64,000 nucleotides of DNA, from the NCBI GenBank assembly GCA_018656865.1, contig JABHYO010000031.1, forward strand, positions 1 through 64,000, in the 5' to 3' direction. The position numbers and the translations under genes were made by a program. A model generated the notes under the pieces. It saw nothing but the letters and a program-made list of their open reading frames with translations, had not been told where the DNA came from and ran no database searches. The DNA is from Gammaproteobacteria bacterium. GTDB lineage: Bacteria; Pseudomonadota; Gammaproteobacteria; Pseudomonadales; Azotimanducaceae. This document shows, in pieces, positions 1-11,369 of the stretch (its first letter is position 1; each line of letters opens with the position of its first letter).

Positions 1-1094
1 CGGGTATTGACCAGTGTCGTTGGACTTGGGGAGAAACTGCTGTAGGTTTTGCGTGCCCCGGTACTATAACTGGAGTTGTCCCCGTGTGGATTAGAGCGCG
101 GTGTTGTTAGGAAAATTTCGTTCCCCTCCAGAAAGAACATGCGCTTCTCTCTGAAGAAAGTTTCGAAGGCAGTCAGATTGACCACGACATTGTCGCTTTC
201 CACGGTACCGAAATCCGGCCTCAGTGTTGCCGTCAACTGTAGGTTCGACGACGGACGCCAGAATATGTCCATACCGGTTCGATAGTCGATTTTGGATTCT
301 ATGTGATCGTATGTGGAGGTACTGAAAGGGTAGAACGCATACTGCTGACGTGGGCTGACACCTTTCAGCTCAACCTGCTGCATAGCTGACATATACTTGG
401 CTGCGGTGAAGGGTAGTGCCGGCCACCCCCAGGTCTCATCGCGGTTGGCGACTCGGCGCATCAGGAGAACGCCCATATTGCGAGTGCCATCTGTCTCAGG
501 CATGGCCATCATTGACCAGGGTAGAAAGTACTCGGTGGAAAACCCGTCTTCAGTCTCAAATGAATTACCACGCCAGGGACCATCCCACTGGCTGGTGAAT
601 GTCTTCTCCGGCAGAAACGTACCGTCTGCCTTGGAGCCACCGAGATTGACATCCATCCACAGGCCGTAGCGTGACTCGCCCGAGGTATCCAGCATGACGG
701 TGTTGCCGTCGCGGTTGATATACATATCCCGTTTAGTCAGACGCCGCAACATGGTGCCGGAAGGCTGTTGGTTCCAGACTCCAACATAGAGTCCTTTCGG
801 GGTGTAGAGAAATTTGGCGATGGTATCGTAGACCGTGTCTTCGAGCGTGTCCGGTTCGATGACCACCATCTGGTTTACGCCATTGACCTGAGACCAGACC
901 GGTTCGTCCAGCCTGCCGTCAATCCTGATATTCGCTTCTTCCTCAGTGAACCGATTCAGTACGATAGGTTCGGCAGTGGCATGGATAGCGCCAAGACTGG
1001 CCTGCCGGACAGGTTCCTGGTCGGACGCGAGGGCGGCCTGTCCCATCAACAGGGCGAGGCCGATAATTGGTCCAGTGAAGGTGGTACTTGTCAT
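1..1094 (-). CDS. DUF5916 / CBM9-like domain outer-membrane-associated protein, truncated by window edge (C-terminus missing)
   Basis: Manual translation of the minus strand from ATG at 1094: MTSTTFTGPIIGLALLMGQAALAS... signal peptide, then ...IRIDGRLDEPVWSQVNGVNQMVVIEPDT... typical of CBM9-like N-termini of DUF5916 proteins. Open to the window edge. Confidence 0.75.
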   Translation of the reverse strand, partial: MTSTTFTGPIIGLALLMGQAALASDQEPVRQASLGAIHATAEPIVLNRFTEEEANIRIDGRLDEPVWSQVNGVNQMVVIEPDTLEDTVYDTIAKFLYTPKGLYVGVWNQQPSGTMLRRLTKRDMYINRDGNTVMLDTSGESRYGLWMDVNLGGSKADGTFLPEKTFTSQWDGPWRGNSFETEDGFSTEYFLPWSMMAMPETDGTRNMGVLLMRRVANRDETWGWPALPFTAAKYMSAMQQVELKGVSPRQQYAFYPFSTSTYDHIESKIDYRTGMDIFWRPSSNLQLTATLRPDFGTVESDNVVVNLTAFETFFREKRMFFLEGNEIFLTTPRSNPHGDNSSYSTGARKTYSSFSPSPTTLVNT

Positions 1095-1313
1095 AGTTGG
1101 GCTTTTCAGATTCGAGCTTTCAACACGGTTGGTCAGTAACGGTGCGTTGGTGAGGTTTGCTACGAATCACTCAGAGTGCAAATATATAACGCGTGATAAT
1201 ATCTGGTCGTATTTTCATTGTTGAGCATCCGGGAGTCAAGGTCACGGACAGATGTTCATCGCGTATTCCTGCTCGCCGAACAGAATTGAGAGGTATTGCT
1301 AAGACTCTTCCTG

Positions 1314-3116
1314 TCAGGCAGCAGCCTGTTTTGCTGCTTCGAGGCGCTGCTTCAGGTCTGCCAGTTCCTGCGTCAGTTCTGCAGGGACGTGACCGTCATA
1401 GCTGGCGTAATATTCTTCGATCAGCGGGATCTCCGCCAGCCAGCCATCGACTTCGACTCGCAACAGTTCAGCGATCTGATCATCTTTGAGGCCAAGTCCC
1501 GAGAAATCGAGCGCATCAATAGAAGGCAGATTGCCGATAGGCGTCTCGACAGCTTCAGCCGAACCCTGGCAGCGTTCGAAGACCCACTTCAGTACGCGTG
1601 AGTTCTCACCGAAACCAGGCCACATAAATTTGCCGTCGTCATCCTTTCGGAACCAGTTGACGTAGTAAATCTTCGGCAGATTGACGCCTTCGGTTTGCCC
1701 GGTTCGGATCCAGTGGCCCCAGTAATCAGCCATGTTGTATCCACAGAAAGGCAGCATGGCCATAGGATCGCGGCGCAGTTCGCCGATTTTCCCGGCGGCA
1801 GCAGCGGTCTTTTCTGACGAGATGATCGACCCGAAAAAGGTTCCCTGTTGCCAGTCTCTAGCCTCATTGACAAGTGGGACGACGGTGGCGCGTCTGCCCC
1901 CGAACAAAATGGCACTGATGGGTACACCTTTCAGATCTTCCCATTCTTCGGCGATGACAGGACATTGCGCGGCGGAAACGGTAAATCTCGCGTTAGGATG
2001 GGCCGCAGGCGTGGTGGAGTCCGGGCTCCAATCGTTGCCCAGCCAATCGATCAGATGGTCGGGGGGAACATCCGTCATTCCTTCCCACCATACGTCACCA
2101 TCGTCGGTTTCGGCGACGTTGGTAAAGATGCAATCGCCAGTAAGACTGAGCATGGCGTTGGCATTGGAATCCATACCGGTGCCGGGTGCGACACCGAAAA
2201 ACCCTGCTTCTGGGTTGATCGCATTGAGTTGGCCGTCATCCCCAAATTTCATCCAGCAGATATCGTCGCCGACGGTTTCAACCTGCCAGCCTGGGATCGT
2301 TGGGATCAGCATAGCGAGGTTGGTTTTGCCGCAGGCACTGGGAAAAGCACCTGCAATATATTTCGATTCACCTTCAGGATTTGTCAATTTGAGAATCAGC
2401 ATATGCTCAGCGAGCCAGCCTTCATCGTGGGCCATATTGGAAGCGATGCGTAGAGCGAAACACTTTTTCCCTAGCAGGGCGTTGCCGCCGTAGCCGGAAC
2501 CAAAGGACCAGATTTCCCGGGTTGAGGGGAAATGTGCGATATAGAGATCTTCAGGATTGCAGGGCCAGGGGACATCTTCTCGGCCATCGTCCAGGGGAAA
2601 GCCGACGGAATGAATGCAGGGTACGAATTCGCCATCCTCACCCAATTCTTCGAGCACGGCCTGACCAACGCGGGTCATGATATGCATGCTGGTGACGACG
2701 TAGGGAGAGTCCGAGATTTCGACGCCGATATGTGCGATGGGTGAGCCAACCGGTCCCATGGAGAACGGGATGACGTACATGGTACGACCGCGCATACAAC
2801 CCTTGAAAAGACCAGTCAGGGTGCCACGCATCTCATCCGGTGCGATCCAGTTGTTGTTGGGTCCAGCATCCTGTTTGTTCTCAGAACAAATATAGGTGCG
2901 ACTTTCTACCCGCGCGACGTCGGCGGGATCAGACCGGACCAGATAGCTGTTCGGCCTCTTTTCTTCATTGAGTTTTTTTGCAACACCAGCGCTAACCAGA
3001 AGGTTCCACATGCGTTGGTATTCTTCTTTTCCGCCATCGCAAATAACAACGGCATCCGGCTCGCAGAGGGCTTTCATTTCATCAAGCCACGCCGCCAGCT
3101 TCTTATGTTTTAGCAT
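1314..3116 (-). CDS. pckG: Phosphoenolpyruvate carboxykinase (GTP)
   Basis: 600 aa ORF with GTP-PEPCK motifs ([34 protein letters not shown]). Confidence 0.95.
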   Translation of the reverse strand: MLKHKKLAAWLDEMKALCEPDAVVICDGGKEEYQRMWNLLVSAGVAKKLNEEKRPNSYLVRSDPADVARVESRTYICSENKQDAGPNNNWIAPDEMRGTLTGLFKGCMRGRTMYVIPFSMGPVGSPIAHIGVEISDSPYVVTSMHIMTRVGQAVLEELGEDGEFVPCIHSVGFPLDDGREDVPWPCNPEDLYIAHFPSTREIWSFGSGYGGNALLGKKCFALRIASNMAHDEGWLAEHMLILKLTNPEGESKYIAGAFPSACGKTNLAMLIPTIPGWQVETVGDDICWMKFGDDGQLNAINPEAGFFGVAPGTGMDSNANAMLSLTGDCIFTNVAETDDGDVWWEGMTDVPPDHLIDWLGNDWSPDSTTPAAHPNARFTVSAAQCPVIAEEWEDLKGVPISAILFGGRRATVVPLVNEARDWQQGTFFGSIISSEKTAAAAGKIGELRRDPMAMLPFCGYNMADYWGHWIRTGQTEGVNLPKIYYVNWFRKDDDGKFMWPGFGENSRVLKWVFERCQGSAEAVETPIGNLPSIDALDFSGLGLKDDQIAELLRVEVDGWLAEIPLIEEYYASYDGHVPAELTQELADLKQRLEAAKQAAA

Positions 3117-3337
3117 TAGATCTGACCTTTCCTATACAAAATATCTGCTTTGGAAACACCCGCATTTTAGGCAAGGTGGGTTGCGGGTTTCGAGGCCGCC
3201 AGAATACATGAAAGAGATGACTTTTTACAGCCGTCTAAGCTGTTGCTTGCCCCGTTTTCGCTCTTCAGGTCCCTCTCGGTTGTACCAAGTGACGCTGAGG
3301 GCTCCTTTCTCTGTCTGAAGTATGGGAACATGCGCGG

Positions 3338-5353
3338 ATGTCCACTCTTCAGCCAACCAGATCTCTGACTGACTACCGCCCGTATTGGGCAGAGTGCTTT
3401 GGTGTAGCGCCATTTCTGCCGACCTCTCGGGAGGAAATGGATGCCCTGGGATGGGATAGCTGTGATGTCATTATTGTCACCGGCGATGCCTATGTCGATC
3501 ATCCCAGTTTCGGAATGGCGGTGATTGGACGGGTGCTCGAAGCACAGGGGTTTCGCGTGGGCATTATTGCCCAGCCAGACTGGCGCAGCGCAGAAGATTT
3601 CATGATGCTGGGACGTCCGAACCTCTACTTTGGCGTGGCGGCTGGAAACATGGATTCCATGATCAACCGGTACACGGCGGACAGGAAAATTCGCAGCGAC
3701 GATGCCTATACCCCCGGTAATGTCGGCGGCAAAAGGCCTGACCGGTCGGTCATTGTTTACTCGCAGCGCTGCCGAGAGGCGTATTCCGGTGTCCCTATCG
3801 TTATCGGTGGCATTGAGGCCAGTCTGCGCAGAATTGCGCACTTCGACTACTGGAGCGAGAAAGTGAGGCGTTCAATTCTCTTCGATGCCAGGGCGGATTT
3901 TCTGCTCTATGGTAATGCGGAGCGGGCCATTGTTGATCTAACTCACAGACTGGCGGCCGGTGAAGCTGTTGATCAGATCACCGACATAAGAGGAACCGGT
4001 TTTATCCTGTCTGAATTGCCGCAGGGTTTTCAGCGGATTGATGAATCGAACCTGCCTGAAGAACGTGATGACAAGGTGCGGATTGTGGGTGAGGCTGCCG
4101 ACACCGTTGTCGAATTGCCTACCTGTGAGCAGGTGGAGGCCGACAAGACGCTATATGCCCATGCTTCCCGAATTCTTCATCGGGAAACCAATCCGCATAA
4201 TGCCAGGGCAATGATACAGCGACATGGCGACAGACTGCTCTGGCTCAACCCGCCACCTATGCCGCTTACCACAGACGAACTGGACTGGGTCTTCGAGCGA
4301 CCTTTTCAGCGTCTGCCCCATCCTGAGTATGGAGATGCGAAGATAGCGGCATTCGAGATGATCCGCCATTCCATCAATATCATGCGAGGCTGCTTTGGCG
4401 GATGTACTTTTTGTTCGATCACGGAGCACGAAGGCAGGATAATTCAGAGCCGGTCTGAGGAATCGATTCTACGTGAGGTGGAAGAGGTTCGAGACAAGTC
4501 ACCGGCCTTTACCGGAGTAGTATCCGACCTGGGTGGTCCGACAGCCAATATGTGGAGGCTAGGCTGCAAAGATGCTGACACCGAGAAGCAGTGCCGACGT
4601 CCCTCCTGTGTCTATCCTGGAATTTGTTCGAATCTGAATACGGATCAGCTGCCATTGGTTTCGCTCTATAGGAAGGCCAGGCAGGTCAGTGGTGTAAAAA
4701 AAGTGTTGATTGCTTCCGGCCTTCGCTATGACCTGGCGGTGGAATCACCGGAATATGTCAGAGAACTGGTGACAGAGCATGTCGGTGGCTACCTGAAGAT
4801 AGCACCTGAGCACACGGAATCCGGTCCGCTTTCAAAAATGATGAAACCCGGAATAGGGAGCTACGATAAATTCAAGGCTTTGTTTGATCAGTACTCGCGA
4901 GAGGCTGGCAAGGAGCAGTATCTGATTCCGTATTTTATCGCGGGTCACCCCGGGACCACTGATGAGGACATGATGAATCTCGCCCGCTGGTTGAAGGCAA
5001 ACGGATTTCGTGCTGACCAGGTACAGACCTTCTATCCTTCTCCTATGGCGACGGCCACTGCCATGTACTATTCAGGTCAAAATCCTTTGAGAAGAGTCGG
5101 TCGGGATTCCGAGCAAGTTACGGTTGTTAACAAGGGGCGTCAGCGCCGGTTACACAAGGCTTTTCTTCGATACCATGATCCGGAAAACTGGCCCATGCTG
5201 CGAGAGGCGCTACGCAAGATGGGTCGTAACGACCTGATCGGCAACGGCAAGGTTCATCTTGTGCCGAGGACACAGTTTGCGAGACCGGGTGCCCGTGGAC
5301 GACAGATCCTTCGCACTCAGCATACGGGTCTGCCAAAGAACCCAAAAAGGTGA
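3338..5353 (+). CDS. YgiQ family radical SAM protein
   Basis: 671 aa; N-terminal YGIQ-type domain ([18 protein letters not shown]), radical SAM CxxxCxxC ([12 protein letters not shown]), C-terminal [16 protein letters not shown]. Confidence 0.93.
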   Translation: MSTLQPTRSLTDYRPYWAECFGVAPFLPTSREEMDALGWDSCDVIIVTGDAYVDHPSFGMAVIGRVLEAQGFRVGIIAQPDWRSAEDFMMLGRPNLYFGVAAGNMDSMINRYTADRKIRSDDAYTPGNVGGKRPDRSVIVYSQRCREAYSGVPIVIGGIEASLRRIAHFDYWSEKVRRSILFDARADFLLYGNAERAIVDLTHRLAAGEAVDQITDIRGTGFILSELPQGFQRIDESNLPEERDDKVRIVGEAADTVVELPTCEQVEADKTLYAHASRILHRETNPHNARAMIQRHGDRLLWLNPPPMPLTTDELDWVFERPFQRLPHPEYGDAKIAAFEMIRHSINIMRGCFGGCTFCSITEHEGRIIQSRSEESILREVEEVRDKSPAFTGVVSDLGGPTANMWRLGCKDADTEKQCRRPSCVYPGICSNLNTDQLPLVSLYRKARQVSGVKKVLIASGLRYDLAVESPEYVRELVTEHVGGYLKIAPEHTESGPLSKMMKPGIGSYDKFKALFDQYSREAGKEQYLIPYFIAGHPGTTDEDMMNLARWLKANGFRADQVQTFYPSPMATATAMYYSGQNPLRRVGRDSEQVTVVNKGRQRRLHKAFLRYHDPENWPMLREALRKMGRNDLIGNGKVHLVPRTQFARPGARGRQILRTQHTGLPKNPKR

Positions 5354-5465
5354 GTGAGAGGGCTCCCGTGTCGAGGGATAAAAAAGACTGACAGATGTGA
5401 TGGCTTGGGTTTTCACAATCATGTAATGTTGTGCCGTTTAAAGAATCGGTTAAACGGACGATCAG

Positions 5466-6218
5466 ATGGAAGAAACATTCGAGGTCAACGAACAAGCCCG
5501 TACAGAGGCTTTCTCAGGCGTATGGGATCGTCAACTCAATAAGGTTTTTGCCGATGTGGCGGGCTATTACGATCGAGCGAACGTTATCGCCAGTCTGGGT
5601 ATGCTGGGTTTGTGGTTGAAAAAGTTCGTGGCTACGATTGATGTCCGGCCGGGCGATAAGATGCTGGATGTCTGTGCCGGTACCAACGTCATGGGCATTG
5701 CACTGTTGAAAAAGGAACCAACGCTCACTGTGCAGGCGATGGATCGAAGCCCCGATATGCAACGAGTGGGAGGTGAGAGAGCCGCCAAACATGGTTTTGT
5801 TATCCAGTCAGAAATCGGCGATGTGCACAAGTTGCCGTTTCCCGACGATCACTTCGATGTGGTAACGCTGCAATATGCATCCAGGCATCTGGGTATCCGC
5901 CAGGTCAGCAGCGAAATTCTGCGTGTACTCAAACCGGGAGGGGTTTTCTATCACTGCGATATGCTTCGACCGGCGAACCCGCTGGTTGAGAAAGCCTACT
6001 ATGGGTTCCTGTGGTATACCTTGTACTTCACTTCCTGGCTTTTTGACAGCAAGGAAGATGCATTGGCCTGCCGTAAATACTTCATCGACTCTCTGAAGAT
6101 GTTCTACTCTTCAGAAGAATTGAAGGATCTACTGGAAGACGTCGGTTTCACCGACGTCGGTTACCAGCAGGTATTCGCAGGTATGGTGGCCTTCCACAAG
6201 GCAGTACGACCCGCCTAG
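5466..6218 (+). CDS. UbiE/MenG-like class I SAM-dependent methyltransferase
   Basis: YYDRANVIASLGMLGLWLKKFV...DKMLDVCAGTNVMGIALL...HFDVVTLQYASRHL; UbiE-like architecture. Confidence 0.75.
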   Translation: MEETFEVNEQARTEAFSGVWDRQLNKVFADVAGYYDRANVIASLGMLGLWLKKFVATIDVRPGDKMLDVCAGTNVMGIALLKKEPTLTVQAMDRSPDMQRVGGERAAKHGFVIQSEIGDVHKLPFPDDHFDVVTLQYASRHLGIRQVSSEILRVLKPGGVFYHCDMLRPANPLVEKAYYGFLWYTLYFTSWLFDSKEDALACRKYFIDSLKMFYSSEELKDLLEDVGFTDVGYQQVFAGMVAFHKAVRPA

Positions 6219-6219
6219 C

Positions 6220-7428
6220 TTACAGGTGACTTGCACCGACGATGCTCAACACCTCGTTGCAGCCGTCCTCAATCATGGAAGCTCTGGCGTCCCGCATGAT
6301 CTTTTCGATTGGATATTCCTTGCTCAGACCATTGCCGCCAAAAATCTGCAATGCCTCACTGGCGACATCGAAGGAAACCCGGGTTGCATAGGTCTTTGCG
6401 GCGATAGCGAGGTGTAGTTGCCCCTCGGTTACGCTGTTAACTACCGTTGCCTTGCGTGCGAATGTGCTGGCGGTCTCGACCTTGCGAAACATGTCAAAAA
6501 GTCTCAGTTTGACGCTCTGATGCTGATTGATCGGCTTGCCCCCCTGGACTCGCTCTTTGGCGTACTGGTTCGCCAGATCGAAGGCTGATCTCGCGACACC
6601 AGCAAAGGTGGCACCCATCCAGGAATTTGCCATAGTCAGAGTGGCCCGCAGAACCTCGGCGTATTCATCCTGGCCGAACACCATGTAGTCCTTGGGAATC
6701 TTCACCTCGTCGAAAAAGATCTCACCCTGGGGCATGGCACGCTGACCGATCTTATTAAGCACCTTACCCCGGCTGACCCCGGGAGTGTCCAGGGGTAGGA
6801 TGGCAATACCCCCGCCTTCAAAACCTCTATCGCCTTCAATGGTGCAATAGAGCCCCATGACGGTGGCAATCGGTGAGGCGGATACCCAACTGGATTTCTG
6901 GCCTCGGATGACATAGCCGTCGCCATCGCGCTTGGCGATGCAGTTCGCCTTGATGTCTGGATCTTTGAAGTGGTCTTCGGTCATTGCAAGAGCATCGCTG
7001 CCGTGATCAGGTTCGGTGATAGCCCAGCAGCCGATCTCGCTGTTGCCGGGTCCAAATCGTTCGAGCAGCTCCGGGTTGCCCGTTGTACTGGCGAGCCAGT
7101 TAGCCATGCCACCGCCGTAGGAGCCTAAGACGAGCGCCAGACCTGCGTCTCCCCAACCCAGTTCTTCGTTGATCATGGCCTGGGTTCTCGCCATTTGAAT
7201 CGGTGTAAGTTCAGTTGCTGAAGCGGCAAACTCTGCGACACCGAGGGCGGCATATTGATCGATAACTCTCCACATTACCGAACCGGGTGCGATGGTGTCT
7301 TCCGGCGTGGGCATCTTGTCCAATTCCTGGCCTGCGGGTCGCATTACCTCTTCGGCGAATCGGTGAATAGTCTGATAAATCTCTCTTTCCACATCGGTTA
7401 GCTCCAGATCGAATGCGATGCTCGACAT
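6220..7428 (-). CDS. Acyl-CoA dehydrogenase
   Basis: 402 aa with ACAD motifs (GCWAITEPDHGSDALAM, ALQIFGGNGLSKEYPIEKIMRDARASMIEDG). Confidence 0.93.
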   Translation of the reverse strand: MSSIAFDLELTDVEREIYQTIHRFAEEVMRPAGQELDKMPTPEDTIAPGSVMWRVIDQYAALGVAEFAASATELTPIQMARTQAMINEELGWGDAGLALVLGSYGGGMANWLASTTGNPELLERFGPGNSEIGCWAITEPDHGSDALAMTEDHFKDPDIKANCIAKRDGDGYVIRGQKSSWVSASPIATVMGLYCTIEGDRGFEGGGIAILPLDTPGVSRGKVLNKIGQRAMPQGEIFFDEVKIPKDYMVFGQDEYAEVLRATLTMANSWMGATFAGVARSAFDLANQYAKERVQGGKPINQHQSVKLRLFDMFRKVETASTFARKATVVNSVTEGQLHLAIAAKTYATRVSFDVASEALQIFGGNGLSKEYPIEKIMRDARASMIEDGCNEVLSIVGASHL

Positions 7429-7576
7429 GATGTTCCCCTTATATAATTTCCGATGGTGAAGTTTCGTGGTTACGCGTATCGAAGTCCACCGCCTTGGTTC
7501 ACATCAATGGCGGTGCTTTTGCCGCCAGGTTGTGTTATTAAACTGCTCTTGAGATTGAATCGGATAGGAATATCAC

Positions 7577-8818
7577 ATGAAAGCGACAATGATCGGTGGT
7601 GGGATGACGGCCTTTGGCCGGCATGCGGACCGAAACCTGAAATCACTCGTGGAAGAAGCGGTCAACCTTGCACTGCAGGACGCCGGTATTGACAAGTCTG
7701 AGATTGAGGCTGCATATGTCGGCAATGCATCCCAGGGTGTGCTTCAGGGCCAGGAAAGTATCCGTGGCCAGGTGGTTTTGCACAATATGGGTATAGGTGG
7801 CATCCCGATCATCAATGTTGAAAATGCCTGTGCATCTTCGGCGACCGCGTTGAATGGTGCCATGGCGATGGTTGCACTGGGTGAAATCCAGTGCGCACTT
7901 GTCGTTGGTATGGAAAAGATGTATTTCGACGACAGGGCGAAGGTACAACCAGCCTTCACTGGTTGTATGGATGTCGAAGTGCTTGAGGAAAGCCTTCGTA
8001 AAATGAAGGAGTCCGAAGAGAAGGCGAAAGCCGCCGCAGAGAGCGGGCAAAACGAGCCAAAGAAAGAAAAATCCGGACAGAGAACTGTGTTCATGGACGT
8101 ATACGCTCAGGCCGCCCGGGCACATATGGACAAGTACGGTACAACCCAGAGACAACTGGCTGCGGTAGCGGCCAAGAACCACTTTCACTCATCGATGAAT
8201 CCGCTGGCCCAGTATCAGCAGGACTACTCCATTGAAGAGGTTCTGGCATCTCCGGATGTAGCTTTCCCGCTGACACGCCTGATGTGTTCGCCGATTGGCG
8301 ACGGGGCAGCGGCGGCAGTTATCTGTACGCCGGAGTTTGCAAAAAAACATGGCGCGGCCCAGGACGTGGAGATTTCCTCCTGTGTGCTCAGTAGTGCTGC
8401 CATTGGTCGGCATGATGAGAGTAACCTGACGATCCTGGCGAAGAAAGCCTATGAGCAGGCCGGTATCGGTCCAGAGGATATCGATCTTGCAGAGGTACAT
8501 GACGCGACCGCTCTGGGAGAAGTCACTTGCGTAGAGAGCCTGATGTTCTGCGGTGAGGGCGAAGGAGGAGTATTCGCCGAGGCCGGTCATTCGAAACTGG
8601 GTGGTAGACTCCCCGTCAATCCGTCGGGTGGTCTGGAGTGTCAGGGACACCCCATTGGTGCAACTGGTATCAGACAGGTAGTAGAAATCTTCAATCACCT
8701 GACAGATAGGGCTGGAAAACGACAGGTTGAAGGCGCAAAAGTCGGGCTTGCCCAGAATGCTGGTGGCACCACCTCAACGGGTGAAGGTGCAATCTCAGTC
8801 ACTATTATGAAGCGTTAG
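7577..8818 (+). CDS. Thiolase family protein (acetyl-CoA acetyltransferase / SCP-x type)
   Basis: Thiolase motifs (NVENACASSATALNGA, LEVHDATALGE-type, NPSGGLECQGHPIGATG). Confidence 0.92.
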   Translation: MKATMIGGGMTAFGRHADRNLKSLVEEAVNLALQDAGIDKSEIEAAYVGNASQGVLQGQESIRGQVVLHNMGIGGIPIINVENACASSATALNGAMAMVALGEIQCALVVGMEKMYFDDRAKVQPAFTGCMDVEVLEESLRKMKESEEKAKAAAESGQNEPKKEKSGQRTVFMDVYAQAARAHMDKYGTTQRQLAAVAAKNHFHSSMNPLAQYQQDYSIEEVLASPDVAFPLTRLMCSPIGDGAAAAVICTPEFAKKHGAAQDVEISSCVLSSAAIGRHDESNLTILAKKAYEQAGIGPEDIDLAEVHDATALGEVTCVESLMFCGEGEGGVFAEAGHSKLGGRLPVNPSGGLECQGHPIGATGIRQVVEIFNHLTDRAGKRQVEGAKVGLAQNAGGTTSTGEGAISVTIMKR

Positions 8819-8924
8819 TCATTTTCGGCGTTAGCTGAAATCCAGAATCAATAGCGCCTTTTGTCAGGCGCTGTTGGTTGACGCTACAATCAAATCAACT
8901 TTTAGCCAGATAAGTGGAGTATGT

Positions 8925-9722
8925 ATGGAACTTCGGGAAGCCATCGGCAGACGCCGTTCAATAAGATTTATTAACCCCTACAAGCCGGTTGAGCCGGAAA
9001 AAATTCAGGTTATGTTCGAGGCGGCCCGCATCGCTTCCCATTGGGGCAATGTGCAAAGTCTTCGTGGCATAGCCATTTTCAGGGATACTGCAAGCAAGGA
9101 ACAGCTGGATGCGCTGCAGGGCATCATCCTCGGATGGCAGATCAAGATCGCACCCTGTGTCATCGTCTGGTACCTGGACACCAATGCGGTGGATGGTCAG
9201 AGTGATCGCTTGATGAAGCTGGCAGAAGTCGGCGCTCTGGGTGTTGGCACGAAGGAAGTCAGAGAAGACGGCGTCAAGAATACGCTGCTACCCATATTCA
9301 CGGGTATGGGTGAGGTTTTGAAAACACCAGGCATCAGTGAAGTGGATTGTGGTCAGGGAATTGCGCAGGCAACACTGGCGGCATACGAACAGGGCCTTGG
9401 CACCTGCTGCCTGGGTGCAGGACCTGGAGGGACTGCCCTGATGGAGTCACTGGGTGTGCCGGAAGGAAGTCGATTACTACTGCTGCAGACCGTCGGTTAT
9501 CCGCTGGAGCATTGGGAAGCAGGTGGTCAGCGACCTCGCCTGCCGTTCGATGAGCTGTTTCACATGAATAGTTATGGCGAAAGTTTTCCACGTAGTGAGG
9601 AAGTCGTTGAGGAGCTTACGCGGGATGGCATGTTCACTCGCCCAGCACCTTTGCCGGAGCGTGATGAGGAACTACAGTTCCTGAGAGACGCGCTTGGCCT
9701 CAAGGAACCCGCAGTACTCTGA
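8925..9722 (+). CDS. Nitroreductase family protein
   Basis: ORF 8874..9722; preferred internal ATG at 8925 (MELREAIGRRRSIRFINPYKPVEPEKI) preceded by AGTGGAGT; nitroreductase fold motifs. Confidence 0.82.
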   Translation: MELREAIGRRRSIRFINPYKPVEPEKIQVMFEAARIASHWGNVQSLRGIAIFRDTASKEQLDALQGIILGWQIKIAPCVIVWYLDTNAVDGQSDRLMKLAEVGALGVGTKEVREDGVKNTLLPIFTGMGEVLKTPGISEVDCGQGIAQATLAAYEQGLGTCCLGAGPGGTALMESLGVPEGSRLLLLQTVGYPLEHWEAGGQRPRLPFDELFHMNSYGESFPRSEEVVEELTRDGMFTRPAPLPERDEELQFLRDALGLKEPAVL

Positions 9723-9765
9723 CAAAGTGCACGACCATTTTGCTACAGAGATTTAAGGAGCCGTC

Positions 9766-11361
9766 ATGGCAGAACGCAATGAATTGATCCTGGCTGACTT
9801 CTTCCTCGGCCGGGCCGAAACGAAACCGGATCATCAGATCCTCACTTTCGAAGGGGCCGGTGTCAGGGAAGACGAAGTCCGCACCTACCAGGAAATCTGG
9901 ATCAATGCTCAGAAAATAGCAGCGGCTATGATAGACCGTGGTCTTGAGCCCGGCGATCGATTTGGGTTGCTCATTATGAATCACCCCGAATTTGTCGAAA
10001 TTATGGCGGCTGCTTCTCTACTGGGATGTGCCTTTGTACCGATCGATCCCCGAACCCGTGGAGCTAAGCTGGCGTATACGCTCAACAACTCCAGCTGCAA
10101 GGGAATCATCTGTGCAGACTACAGCGTTGCACAGCTGGAAGATGTGCGAGATCAGGTGCCAACCCTGAACTGGGTGTTGTTGCTTGAGACCGATGAACCA
10201 GGAAGCGATACAACAGCGGGTGATATCAGAGAATGTGGTTCTCTCGGTGAGGTTCTTGGTGGTCCTGAAGTCACTTTGGATCGGCTTTTAAAGGATCCAA
10301 ACGACACGGTGCAGATCATCTATACATCCGGTACAACCGGAGATCCTAAAGGTGTCACTATTTCCAACCTGAGGTTGGGTAGCAGTACGATATTCGGTCC
10401 GGCCCTGAAGATGGAGCCCGGTGACAAACCGTATACCGGTTTGTCGTTAACCCACGGCAACGCTCAGAGCCTGACGCTGTTGCCGGCCATCGGTATGGAT
10501 CTGCCGGTCGTATTTTCACGCAAATTCACAAAGTCGAGATTGTGGGATGTGACTCGAAAGTATGATTGCACCATCTTCAATCTGTTGGGTGGAATGACGT
10601 CTGCAATCTACAGTGAGCCGCTCAAGGAAAACGATACAGATAATCCGGTACGAATGGTTATTTCAGCGGGGATGCCTGCGATTATCTGGAAGAAGTTTGA
10701 AGAGAGATTTGACCTCAAGGTGATCGAGCTATATGCAGCTGTCGATGGCTACGGGCTGTTTATCAATTACGGTGATGGTCCGATCGGAAGCTTCGGCAAG
10801 ATGCCGGAAGAGTCCGAGTTCAAGATCGTCGATGACGACGGCAATGAGTTACCTCACGGCGAGATGGGTGAGCTGATTGGCCGACCACAACAGGGTGAGG
10901 TCAAAGTAGAGTACTTCGAGAATGAAGAAGCCTCGGAAAAGAAAACCGCAGGGGGCTGGGTGCGCACGGGTGATGTCTGCCACCGTGATGAAGAAGGATG
11001 GTTCTATTTCGATTATCGAAAGGGTGGTGGTATTCGTCACAACGGTGATTTTGTTAATCCTGGGTTTGTCGAACAGGTATTGGCGGAACATCCACAGATT
11101 GACGACGTCTTTGTCTATGGGGTGCCCGCTGCGAGTGGTGCGCCGGGCGAAAGCGATGTGGTCGCAGCCATTGTGGTCTCCGAGGGCTTTGATCCCGGGT
11201 CCGCATTTGATCTTTGTCGTAAAGACTTGGAAGCGAACTTTATACCGAGCTATCTGCAAGTCGTTGACGCGATTCCGAAGACTGCCTCTGAAAAACCGCA
11301 GACCCGGTTTCTGCTGGAGCAGTTTACGCCAGACGGTGAGGGGATATATCAGCAGAGCTGA
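9766..11361 (+). CDS. AMP-dependent acyl-CoA synthetase/ligase
   Basis: AMP-binding motif IIYTSGTTGDPKGVTISN; GGWVRTGDVCHRDEEGWFYF; PKTASEKPQTRFL. Confidence 0.92.
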   Translation: MAERNELILADFFLGRAETKPDHQILTFEGAGVREDEVRTYQEIWINAQKIAAAMIDRGLEPGDRFGLLIMNHPEFVEIMAAASLLGCAFVPIDPRTRGAKLAYTLNNSSCKGIICADYSVAQLEDVRDQVPTLNWVLLLETDEPGSDTTAGDIRECGSLGEVLGGPEVTLDRLLKDPNDTVQIIYTSGTTGDPKGVTISNLRLGSSTIFGPALKMEPGDKPYTGLSLTHGNAQSLTLLPAIGMDLPVVFSRKFTKSRLWDVTRKYDCTIFNLLGGMTSAIYSEPLKENDTDNPVRMVISAGMPAIIWKKFEERFDLKVIELYAAVDGYGLFINYGDGPIGSFGKMPEESEFKIVDDDGNELPHGEMGELIGRPQQGEVKVEYFENEEASEKKTAGGWVRTGDVCHRDEEGWFYFDYRKGGGIRHNGDFVNPGFVEQVLAEHPQIDDVFVYGVPAASGAPGESDVVAAIVVSEGFDPGSAFDLCRKDLEANFIPSYLQVVDAIPKTASEKPQTRFLLEQFTPDGEGIYQQS

Positions 11362-11369
11362 TTGCGACG

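Noticed and set aside
1732-2493. 253-aa plus-strand ORF antisense to pckG
   Set aside because: Shadow ORF of a strongly conserved gene.
3167-3841. 224-aa minus-strand ORF
   Set aside because: Overlaps the start of the YgiQ radical SAM gene in antisense; no recognisable domain.
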